The translations under genes and the position numbers were made by a program. A stretch of 64,000 nt of DNA from Pseudomonadota bacterium (GTDB lineage Bacteria > Pseudomonadota > Alphaproteobacteria > Puniceispirillales > Puniceispirillaceae), in contig JAQCEA010000013.1 of NCBI GenBank assembly GCA_027620495.1, forward strand, positions 1 through 64,000, in the 5' to 3' direction. Every line of letters starts with the position of its first letter. Position 1 is the first letter of the stretch. Under the pieces are notes generated by a model. That model did not search any database and had not been told where the DNA came from. It saw only the letters and a program-made list of their open reading frames with translations. This document shows positions 42,347 through 51,120 of the stretch, piece by piece.

Positions 42347-42630
42347 TTTTTCCTCCAACAAAAAAGATTTAAGAAGTGGCAACCGACTGACTGCGCTTCG
42401 ACTTCCAAAGTCTTACCGGTGCCATCCCATCTTATGTTTATAATAGCCTATTCAGAAAATTGGACCTTTGACAAGTATTTTGACGTTCATCAAAGTTGCA
42501 GATTTAATAGCCAATTGACGGTTCTTTTATGCGGCAAATCATATTTACTCTGATCTTATGAGAATTTTTTGCTGCGTCCCAAAAAATCGATGATAACAGC
42601 TCAATCACTGAGATATATTTATCGTTAATT

Positions 42631-43749
42631 CTATGCATGATATTTAACTATATTATGCGTTTTCAAACTACTCAGATAGTCCTCACGATTTATGTAGGCG
42701 CCTGCCATTTTTCGTTTGCCCTGAAAAGCGCCGCGGCCATGTAGGACCCGCCAATTATCAAAAACTATCATTTCGCCAGGCTTTAGTTGATATCGCCATT
42801 GATAGTTTGCGCTGTTAAATCGGCTATCGAGATAACGGATCCCGGAATAGAGCTGGGTCATTTGTGGTTCGGCAAGCCGTATCGTTGCCCGGTCATAATT
42901 GTTAAAGGTTACCTGAATGAGTCGTCCCTCATGATCATGTCGCAGGATGGGTCGGCGTGCCTGCAAATTTGAACCATCCCCTTTGTAAATGCCAGTAACC
43001 TCAATCTGGCCAAGTGCGGCATATAAAACCGGATCATCCTGTTGAAGCTGGTGAGCCACTCTAAAACCGTCAACCATGACCGACTCACCACCAGTTGCGT
43101 CATACTCCATACAAAGAAGTATTTGCAGCCCCGGTGCGTCTAAACTGTATGTCGAGTCGGTATGTGGTCGCAATTCCTTTGGCGTATACGCGCTATCTGC
43201 CATTGTTTCATTCGCTTCAAACTCCCACAACCCACCAAAAATAGTCTCGCGAATATAGCCAATATTATTTGCAAACTTGGCCACAGACGCCTGTTCGCAT
43301 GGACAGTGTTTCACAAGCACAAATCCATAATCGGCAAGCTTTTTTAAAGCCTCAGACGTGCCTGACCGGGTTAACGCCTGATCAAACTCAATCGAGACAA
43401 GATCACTGGTTATGTTATGCGCATCCCAGAGCGTGGGGGCCGGTACATCAATTTCATCTATCGGCTTCAGGTAAGCTGCAAGAAATCCGCTATCATAGTC
43501 CACGAAATTTTCAAGGTCAGGCCATTTGATGCAAATACATTGGCCGTCCTCTTTTAGTTTTACCTGTTCTGGGGAGATATCGGCAGGCACCATCGCGGTG
43601 AATAATTCACGTTGGTGACTTTGGCTGTCAAAGCTGACCGGATCCCGGGCGTTATCTCGTAGCCAAAAATACGAAAAAATAGACGCTTGACCACTATGCC
43701 ATTTGATTTGCATTGAATCAGAACCAAGTTGAAAAGCGCTGATTGTCAT
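42631..43749 (-). CDS. gamma-butyrobetaine hydroxylase/TmpA-like 2-oxoglutarate dioxygenase
   Basis: YFWLRDNARDP N-terminal domain; LRPHTDSTYSLDAPGLQILLCM Fe-binding HxD; NWRVLHGRGAFQGKRKMAGAYIN. Confidence 0.85.
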   Translation of the reverse strand: MTISAFQLGSDSMQIKWHSGQASIFSYFWLRDNARDPVSFDSQSHQRELFTAMVPADISPEQVKLKEDGQCICIKWPDLENFVDYDSGFLAAYLKPIDEIDVPAPTLWDAHNITSDLVSIEFDQALTRSGTSEALKKLADYGFVLVKHCPCEQASVAKFANNIGYIRETIFGGLWEFEANETMADSAYTPKELRPHTDSTYSLDAPGLQILLCMEYDATGGESVMVDGFRVAHQLQQDDPVLYAALGQIEVTGIYKGDGSNLQARRPILRHDHEGRLIQVTFNNYDRATIRLAEPQMTQLYSGIRYLDSRFNSANYQWRYQLKPGEMIVFDNWRVLHGRGAFQGKRKMAGAYINREDYLSSLKTHNIVKYHA

Positions 43750-44114
43750 TGGTATGTTCCTCTCAAATGGAAATGGCCACAAAGACGAATAAACCCACAA
43801 ACCACCCTCAACAAGGCCCCACTAAACCAGCGACCGATGGATCTAGGCGTAGGATTGATGCCCCGGCGCCGCGTCAATTTGTGACTTAATTCATCTATAT
43901 CAATAGGCTAGCAGATCATCATTTATGGTCAACTATCAAAAATTTGCTTGGCATCTTGCCCTAATAATGGCCCGAGGATGAAGCGCCGACCACCATGGAC
44001 CAGCGATTGGGGGTGCTGCTGATGGGTGAAATTTAGATGTGGCTATCAAATAGATGGTTAGCTAGGCAATGGGGCTTGGCCCGGCGACCTTGGCCCTAAC
44101 GCATTCGCAAATTT

Positions 44115-44687
44115 TCAATGCGTTTGCAGTCCGGCAACACGATATAACATTGGCAAATAATGCTCTAACGGGGGCACCGCCAAACCGCTCACCTTGCCCT
44201 GATCATCACAGCGCCGGACAAGAACAATTCTGTCAAAGCCGGGAATGCTCTCAAAGGATTTGCATTCATCACCGCGCATCGGCCCACCTTGTAATGTTAA
44301 CGAATGTTTTGATGCCTCTGAAAGGCTGTCATAATAGGCTTGGTCAACAGCACAAAGATATCGTTTCGCCGCGACATGATGGCGAACACAATCCACAACG
44401 GTTTCAGGCAAAACCCCCTCAATCAATATCGCGCCGGCATCTTCATGCAAACGATCAGCGACATCGTCCATGGCAAAGGCCCCCAGTTCAGAGGTAAAAT
44501 GCCCCACATCATGAATAAGCGCGCCAATCACTGCGTCATCATCTCCACCTGCTTGAGAAGCAAAATAGGCGGATTGAAGCATATGCTCGCCAATGCTTAC
44601 CGACTCACCAAGATATTCTTCCGCACCATTGGTATGAAAAATAGTGATGATCCGGTCTATCACTTGGCGCCGTTCGTCTTCAGTCAT
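44115..44687 (-). CDS. HD-domain oxygenase, TmpB/PhnZ-like
   Basis: ESVSIGEHMLQSAYFA..AVIGALIHDVGHF...ADRLHEDAGAILIEG...VRHHVAAKRYLC; ATGA overlap with the upstream dioxygenase gene. Confidence 0.8.
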   Translation of the reverse strand: MTEDERRQVIDRIITIFHTNGAEEYLGESVSIGEHMLQSAYFASQAGGDDDAVIGALIHDVGHFTSELGAFAMDDVADRLHEDAGAILIEGVLPETVVDCVRHHVAAKRYLCAVDQAYYDSLSEASKHSLTLQGGPMRGDECKSFESIPGFDRIVLVRRCDDQGKVSGLAVPPLEHYLPMLYRVAGLQTH

Positions 44688-45838
44688 ACCGCTATGGTCT
44701 CCTTTTCCATGGCGGCAAGTGTTGAATAAAGCCCGTCCTTGTCGGGATAACATCCCTGAAGCCAACGCGAGCCTTTACCGCTATACCCATTGCGCGCATG
44801 CAATACTCTGGTGTTATCGACAACAAAACAATCCCCGGGTGCCAATTTGAAACTCACCTGCATTGAAACATCGTCTATAATCTCAGCAAACAAACGCCAT
44901 GCCCTGTAAAAGGGCTGCATATATTCATAGGGAATATCCGTCAGTGCGGCAGCCGACCGATTATTGAACCGGATGGTAATCACTTCACCATCTGGGGTGG
45001 TTTCGATCATTGGTCGCCGAGCGTGGAGGGAAACACCGGCACTGCCCTCATAGGAAAACCGCGCGCAATGACCCGCAAGGAGCGCAAATGCATCGGCATC
45101 TTGATCTGCCAAAACTTCGGCGGCACGAAAACCATCAACAACGATACTGGCACCGCCTTGTGCAGAGTTTTCAAGACAGTAGAGAATTTGCATCGATGGC
45201 ACCGGGTCACGGTATGGATTATCAGTATGCGCTTGAAGCCCAAGACCAGTATAGGCAAGATTGACCGGGTTAACTTCGGTTCTGACTTCAAACCATTTTC
45301 CGTAATTTGTTTCACGAACAAACCCAAAAAGGCCGGCAACATCCATCAATGCACCACTTTTGACCGGGCCATTTTCGAGTTTTGCAAATCCATATTTCCG
45401 TAGGTTGAAAAGCCAGCCATATAAGGAACGGCTGTCTGTATTGACCATGTCAAATTCTGCCGACGGCAAAGATTTGCCAAGGCGACCATCCCAAGTTTCG
45501 ACCCAATCAGCAAACCAGCAACTTCTTTTTGACCGGTCCTTATCATAACAATGCGACATCAGCCATGCTGGGTCATAGGCCACATCAAGATCACGGTCAT
45601 TAAATCGAATGATGATCCTGTTATCTGCAAATCGTGCACTGCAGATCACCACAGTTTCAGGAATGTCCTGAATGGTAATCAAACGCTGGCCATTACCAGA
45701 TGATTTGGTGGCATCATCATTGGCATTGTCCCGAAGCCAAATCGAATGGAAACGGGTGATCTGTCCATCTGACAGATGACAATTCAGGCTGCCGCCATTA
45801 TCTGCGATGGAAACCGCTTGGATAATCATGAACGTCAC
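44684..45838 (-). CDS. TmpA/PhnY-like 2-oxoglutarate dioxygenase (quaternary-amine phosphonate type)
   Basis: IWLRDNANDDATKSSGNGQRLIT; LQAHTDNPYRDPVPSMQILYCLENSAQGG; NTRVLHARNGYSGKGSRWLQGCY; coupled to the TmpB-like gene. Confidence 0.8.
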   Translation of the reverse strand: MTFMIIQAVSIADNGGSLNCHLSDGQITRFHSIWLRDNANDDATKSSGNGQRLITIQDIPETVVICSARFADNRIIIRFNDRDLDVAYDPAWLMSHCYDKDRSKRSCWFADWVETWDGRLGKSLPSAEFDMVNTDSRSLYGWLFNLRKYGFAKLENGPVKSGALMDVAGLFGFVRETNYGKWFEVRTEVNPVNLAYTGLGLQAHTDNPYRDPVPSMQILYCLENSAQGGASIVVDGFRAAEVLADQDADAFALLAGHCARFSYEGSAGVSLHARRPMIETTPDGEVITIRFNNRSAAALTDIPYEYMQPFYRAWRLFAEIIDDVSMQVSFKLAPGDCFVVDNTRVLHARNGYSGKGSRWLQGCYPDKDGLYSTLAAMEKETIAV

Positions 45839-45962
45839 TCACAATTGTATGTTCGTTGAGTATATCATCGAAATTGAAATTGCAAAGCGATCAGATATCA
45901 GCGTCAGCAAGGCCCCAAACAAAAAAGAGCGGTTTGAACTTGTTTCTTGCGAAGCGATGCCT

Positions 45963-46136
45963 CAACCCAACGGTGAAAGCTATTAACCACAACATTCAGC
46001 AGGGCTTGCTAGATGTTGTTGACAGGGCAAAAAGGAAAAGGCTTGAACGGGTCATTTTATCAGGTGCCGGGTCTTGCGTTGTGGCTGGTGCCATGTGTAT
46101 TGGCCTTGGCTAACGTATGGCACTAATTATAGAGGC
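45963..46136 (+). pseudogene. fusion relic: enoyl-CoA hydratase 5' fragment joined to thiolase 3' fragment
   Basis: 45963-46090 aligns gaplessly with 20137-20264 (128 bp, about 83% by hand count); 46091-46136 aligns gaplessly with 28129-28174 (46 bp). Confidence 0.85.
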
Positions 46137-46161
46137 GTACCTGCGTTTCTGTCAGCCGTTG

Positions 46162-47025
46162 CTAGCCATATAGCCGTGTTAAGCCGTCATAGAGGTCAAC
46201 CCGCCGGTCTCGAAACAACCCCCAGCTTGCCCGCTCGGTTCGCATTGCCGCAAAATCAAAATCGGCGACAGCTAGACCTTCGTCTGCATTAAGTTCAGCC
46301 AGTTTACCACCAGTTGCATCGGCGATAAAGGAGTGGCCGTAAAAATGCATGGTAATATCATCAATCACTTCTTGACCAATACGGTTGCTTGCAGCAAGGG
46401 CCACCATATTCGCCGCTGCATGCCCCTGCATCGTCCGCTGCCAATGGTCTTTTGAATTGATCTGAGGGCTTTCTGGCTCACTGCCAATTGCAGTTGGGTA
46501 CAAAAGAAGGTCTGCCCCCATTAATGCCATCGCCCGCGCACACTCTGGAAACCATTGATCCCAGCATATGCCGACGCCAATTCGGCCAGCAGCGGTATCC
46601 CATACCTTAAATCCGGTATCACCCGGACTAAAATAGAATTTTTCTTCATAACCAGGGCCTTGCGGCAGGTGGGATTTGCGATAGAGACCCAAAAGACTGC
46701 CGTCTGCATCTATCATCATCATTGAATTAAAATAGGCGTTTTCAACCCTCTCAAAAAAACTGATTGGACAGACAATATTCAGCTCTTTGGCCACGGCTGC
46801 AAAGCGCGGAATGAATGGGTGGGCGCTAGCCGGTGCGGCATAGTCAAAATAAGCCGCCTTTTGCTTTGGACAGAAATAGGGCGTTGCAAACAATTCCTGC
46901 AATAACACAATTTGGGCACCCTTCGCCGCTGCGGCACGAATCAACGTTTCTGCCTTTGCTAGATTGCTCTCAACATCCCAATCGCATCTCATTTGTGTTA
47001 TCGCAACACGCGTCAACTGGCTCAT
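46162..47025 (-). CDS. aguB: N-carbamoylputrescine amidase-like nitrilase-superfamily hydrolase
   Basis: VLLQELFATPYFCP, YRKSHLPQGPGYEEKFYFSPGDTGF, IGVGICWDQWFPECARAMALMGADLLLYPTAIG. Confidence 0.9.
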   Translation of the reverse strand: MSQLTRVAITQMRCDWDVESNLAKAETLIRAAAAKGAQIVLLQELFATPYFCPKQKAAYFDYAAPASAHPFIPRFAAVAKELNIVCPISFFERVENAYFNSMMMIDADGSLLGLYRKSHLPQGPGYEEKFYFSPGDTGFKVWDTAAGRIGVGICWDQWFPECARAMALMGADLLLYPTAIGSEPESPQINSKDHWQRTMQGHAAANMVALAASNRIGQEVIDDITMHFYGHSFIADATGGKLAELNADEGLAVADFDFAAMRTERASWGLFRDRRVDLYDGLTRLYG

Positions 47026-48059
47026 GATACTTGCGCCTCAAATCCCATCAATACATTGACTGTATTGACGCCAATTTCCTCAACGGCGTAACCGCCTTCC
47101 ATCACAAAAACCGTTGGCAAACCAAGGCCAGAGATGCGACCACCCATATCGGTAAAATCATCGCTTGTGAGCTTAAAAAAGCTGATCGGATCACGCTCAA
47201 AGGTATCAACACCCAAAGAGACAACGACCCCTTGCGGTGCAAAATCACGGATCCGTTGCAAAGCGTTATCAAGGGCCTGGCGCCATTCTGAATACGGGGT
47301 ACCGGCCGGCATGGGGTAATTCACATTATAATTGGTGCCAGCACCCGTGCCGGTTTCATCTGCATGTCCAAGAAAATGTGGAAACGCGGCCATTGGATCA
47401 CCGTGAAGTGAGAGAAATAATACATCCGCCCTATCATAGAAAATGGCTTGCGTGCCGTTGCCGTGGTGAAAGTCAACATCGAGGATCGCGACCCTTTCCA
47501 AACCCTGATCACGCATGTGTTGGGCCGCGGCCGCGGCGTTATTGATAAAACAATAGCCACCATATTGGTCGCGCGAGGCGTGGTGTCCTGGTGGGCGGCA
47601 CAATGCAAAAGCGGCGCGGTCTCCCTTTAGGACATGATCAGTACCAGCAAGCGCAACGCCAAGTGATGCCCATGCGGCCTCAGCGGTGCCTGCGCTGATT
47701 GATGTTTCGGCAGCCAAACAATAATAGCCAAGTTTTCCTTCAATGAAATCAGGTATATGCGTTGCGGGCATGGACCTTGATTGCCAGACCGTTACCATCG
47801 CTTCACCCTTAAACCCGGCTGCCTGCCATTCGTCCCAGGCTGTGTTAAGAAAGGCAAGATACCCGGCATCGTGAATTTTATGGACTGCGCTGGACACAAC
47901 CGGATGCGGGTCGAGGATGGTGCCAAAATTTTTGTCGGACAGTCGTTTTAAGATGAAGTCCACGCGTTCTGGGCATTCGAAAGGAGGCACCAATTCACCG
48001 CCATAAAGTTCAGTCTTTGAGGCTCTTTGCCGGTGTGCTTCTGAATAGATAATTTTCAT
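47022..48059 (-). CDS. histone deacetylase family / acetylpolyamine amidohydrolase
   Basis: RPPGHHASRDQYGGYCFINNAA, ILDVDFHHGNGTQAIFYDR, SLGVDTFERDP; 4-bp overlap with aguB. Confidence 0.88.
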   Translation of the reverse strand: MKIIYSEAHRQRASKTELYGGELVPPFECPERVDFILKRLSDKNFGTILDPHPVVSSAVHKIHDAGYLAFLNTAWDEWQAAGFKGEAMVTVWQSRSMPATHIPDFIEGKLGYYCLAAETSISAGTAEAAWASLGVALAGTDHVLKGDRAAFALCRPPGHHASRDQYGGYCFINNAAAAAQHMRDQGLERVAILDVDFHHGNGTQAIFYDRADVLFLSLHGDPMAAFPHFLGHADETGTGAGTNYNVNYPMPAGTPYSEWRQALDNALQRIRDFAPQGVVVSLGVDTFERDPISFFKLTSDDFTDMGGRISGLGLPTVFVMEGGYAVEEIGVNTVNVLMGFEAQVS

Positions 48060-48129
48060 GTAACTGTCCTCCCATTATTGATTTTGTTCCTGTCGTGTTC
48101 ATTCGTCGATCGGGCAATTGAGCGTGGCA

Positions 48130-49017
48130 TTATTCCTCGGCATTCCTCTTTGCCAAATGTAACGCGGTAACAGCACAAATCACGCACCCAAAACCAGCTG
48201 CGGTGATGACCTCATCAAAAATCAACCACCCCCAGAAGAACCCGGCAGGTAGCACAAGAAATGAGGCGACATTGACCGTTACCGCGCCAACGGTACTGAC
48301 TAGATAAAAGAATAACACCACCTCAATAGCGGTGACCACACACAGGATTAGAAAATCAGTCTGCAAGAACCAGCCGCCGATTGCCGCGCCGGATACGCCG
48401 GTCAAAAGCGTCAAGGTGAGCAGGATAAGCAAGGATACAAATGATTCGCCAAATGCCACTTGCAGCGCGTTAAGCCCCGGTGGCCAGAAATGCTCTACAT
48501 ACAGGGCATCTACGGCATAGGCCATCGGAACCAGACAAGCAATAATGATCCATATTGTGGGTGACTCAACAGATGTATTGCTCTCTAACAATAATAACAA
48601 GATACCGGTTGTGCCGACGACCACAGACAGAATTAACCGCATTGCTGGACGGATCAAACGCAGGCCCATGGCCACCGCGACGGTAAAGACTGGTGTCAGC
48701 GAAACAATCATCGTCAGCACTGTAGCATCGATCTTTGGCGCCGCCAGCATTTCGACGCCCAGCGGCACAACATAAGCCAGCACCCCGGCGACCAGAAAGA
48801 AAATCAACCGGCTTCGGGTAAAAACAAACAGCTGTCTTTTCAGCGTCAAAACCCCGAAATAAAGCGCGCATAGAGCCGCCAGAAGTGCGGTCAGTGCAGC
48901 AAGTGCATCGGTATCAGCGCCAATCTTCTTGATAAAGGCAAAATGCAGCGCCCAAATCACAGGCAGCAGAATCAGCAGGTGCAGCTGTGGCAAAGCCGGA
49001 CGCACGGCTGCGGTCAA
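48130..49017 (-). CDS. EamA/DMT-family transporter
   Basis: 295 aa, hydrophobic; ATGA overlap with the upstream flavoprotein gene. Confidence 0.8.
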   Translation of the reverse strand: MTAAVRPALPQLHLLILLPVIWALHFAFIKKIGADTDALAALTALLAALCALYFGVLTLKRQLFVFTRSRLIFFLVAGVLAYVVPLGVEMLAAPKIDATVLTMIVSLTPVFTVAVAMGLRLIRPAMRLILSVVVGTTGILLLLLESNTSVESPTIWIIIACLVPMAYAVDALYVEHFWPPGLNALQVAFGESFVSLLILLTLTLLTGVSGAAIGGWFLQTDFLILCVVTAIEVVLFFYLVSTVGAVTVNVASFLVLPAGFFWGWLIFDEVITAAGFGCVICAVTALHLAKRNAEE

Positions 49018-51086
49018 TGCACGTCCCCCGAAAGCTGCGCGATTTCCCGCCTGAATGGAAGTGCATCGCCAATATCGTCTTCATCTAGTTCATTGGCATA
49101 TCGGTGACCGGCATAAGTTGCCCATGCAATCGGCGCGGGCGCGGCGGCATCACCAATCAATTTGACCGATTGCACACCATGCGCCGCCCATTCGCCCTCT
49201 CGGGCTTTGAGCGCGTGCCAAAGTTCATCATGGCCCAGTCGACTAGTAACGAGGACAGCGGCGTTGGCTGTGATTTCTTTGGTATCGCCAGTATAGCTAC
49301 AGGCCGTTGTCAAGCGGTTACGGTCAATGCGGGTTACAAGCCGGTTGAGTTCTATATTAATGCCAAGTGCTGCCAGCCTTTGATGAATAAAGCCTTGTTC
49401 AAGGGTGTTTCTTGTCCAGTCCGAAACATAGGCGGCGGGCGTGACAAGGGTCACGCTGCATCCGGCGGCAACCAGACGTTCGGCAATAACCCCTCCCATA
49501 TAATAATGGTCATCATCAAACAGCACGACATGCCCCTGTGGTAGTTTGCCGGCCATGATATCATCCGGCGTGAATAGCGGCATTGCAGCATCTATGGGGA
49601 TTGGGCGAAGATGAGCGCGACCAACGCCGTCGCGCCGCCAGCTTGATCCGGTGGCGAGGCAAACATGTGCAAAGCCAAAATCGAGCACCTGATCAGCGTC
49701 CAGACTACTTTGCAGATACACCTCTAGATTTGCCATTTTTTGGATTTGCCCTACACGGTAATCGGCAACGCGCCCCCATGCAGATAGGTTTGGCAGAGCG
49801 CGTTCCAAATGCACCCGCCCGCCAAGATGATCTGTGGCCTCGGCCAGCGTGACCTGATATCCGCGCAATCCCAAGGCTCTGGCACTCTCAAGTCCAGCTG
49901 GCCCCGCTCCGACGATAAGAACTTTGCTGTCGGACCGATTTGGTTTCATTTTTTCAGGGTGCCAGCCTTTGCGCCATTCTTCCATAAAAGATGGATTTTG
50001 CGTACAGCGGGAAATGGACATGGTCATGTCACCAGTAACGCAGATATTACAGCCGATGCATTCGCGGATGTCATCGAATCGGCCTTCCTTGATTTTGTTC
50101 GGCAGGAACGGGTCGGCAATAGACGGGCGGGCGGCACCAATGAAATCTAGCGTACCAGAGGTGATCTGCTTAACCATAGCATCAGGCGAGGTGAATCGCC
50201 CGACGCCAACGATCGGCTTGTCGGTCAGCGCTTTGATGCCACTGACAAGGTTCTGTTGTGCCGCTTCTTCTTTAAATCGTGATGTGCCAGAACAATCTTC
50301 CCAACTACCATGTGCCAGATCCCATAAATCCGGCAGGTCGCGATGCATCTCGATCACTTCGCGCAATTCGGTATTGGTGAAGCTGTGTTCATCTATGGCT
50401 TCTTCTAACGAGAGACGAAGCGTGATGCCCATGCTGTCACCAACCGCGTTTTTGATGTCTTCGACCAGCTCACGCATGAAGCGGCTTCGGTTTTCCAGAC
50501 TGCCGCCATATTCATCGGTGCGTTGGTTTGTTGCCCGTGAAAGAAAATGCTGAATAATACCAAAACCATGCGCCCCATAAAGACAGATCAGATCATAGCC
50601 AGCTGTCTTTGCGCGCTTTGCGGCATTCACATACCAGCGCCGCACATCGGCGATTTCTGATTTGTCGAGGGCGCGGGCATTCACCGGATCGGAAGTGAAG
50701 GTCAGTATGGGCCCCGGGCTGACCGCCAAAGGCACTTCCTTGGTGTAGAGATTAGGACCATTTATGCCCGAATAGGCAAGTTCAATTCCAGCCAAAGCGC
50801 CGTGGCTGTGCATGGCATCTGCCATCTTTGCCAGCATCGGGATGTCGTCGTCATCCCACAAATGTAATTCAATGAAAGGCGCAATTTCGCTCGAATGATG
50901 AATTTCAACCTGCTCGGTAAAAATTACCCCCCATCCTCCTTCGCTCTTTGTTCGGCGCATTGCCGCCACAGCGGATGGATCACGATAGCCACCACCATTG
51001 CAATGTGGCACTTGATAAAAGCGATTCTTTGCCGTGACCGGGCCAATTTTCATAGGTTCGAAAAGAATGTCGTAACGCGATGTCAT
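49014..51086 (-). CDS. TMADH/DMADH/histamine dehydrogenase-family iron-sulfur flavoprotein amine dehydrogenase
   Basis: YDILFEPMKIGPVTAKNRFYQVPHCNGGG; CIGCNICVTGDMTMSISRCTQN 4Fe-4S motif; C-terminal nucleotide-binding domains (VLIVGAGPAGLESARALG). Confidence 0.88.
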   Translation of the reverse strand: MTSRYDILFEPMKIGPVTAKNRFYQVPHCNGGGYRDPSAVAAMRRTKSEGGWGVIFTEQVEIHHSSEIAPFIELHLWDDDDIPMLAKMADAMHSHGALAGIELAYSGINGPNLYTKEVPLAVSPGPILTFTSDPVNARALDKSEIADVRRWYVNAAKRAKTAGYDLICLYGAHGFGIIQHFLSRATNQRTDEYGGSLENRSRFMRELVEDIKNAVGDSMGITLRLSLEEAIDEHSFTNTELREVIEMHRDLPDLWDLAHGSWEDCSGTSRFKEEAAQQNLVSGIKALTDKPIVGVGRFTSPDAMVKQITSGTLDFIGAARPSIADPFLPNKIKEGRFDDIRECIGCNICVTGDMTMSISRCTQNPSFMEEWRKGWHPEKMKPNRSDSKVLIVGAGPAGLESARALGLRGYQVTLAEATDHLGGRVHLERALPNLSAWGRVADYRVGQIQKMANLEVYLQSSLDADQVLDFGFAHVCLATGSSWRRDGVGRAHLRPIPIDAAMPLFTPDDIMAGKLPQGHVVLFDDDHYYMGGVIAERLVAAGCSVTLVTPAAYVSDWTRNTLEQGFIHQRLAALGINIELNRLVTRIDRNRLTTACSYTGDTKEITANAAVLVTSRLGHDELWHALKAREGEWAAHGVQSVKLIGDAAAPAPIAWATYAGHRYANELDEDDIGDALPFRREIAQLSGDVH

Positions 51087-51120
51087 GAGGCGAGCCTTGG
51101 TTGATTGTGGTTCCGGCATT

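Noticed and set aside
49924-50553. 209-aa plus-strand ORF opposite the amine dehydrogenase
   Set aside because: Low-complexity Ser/Arg-rich shadow translation of the conserved minus-strand gene.
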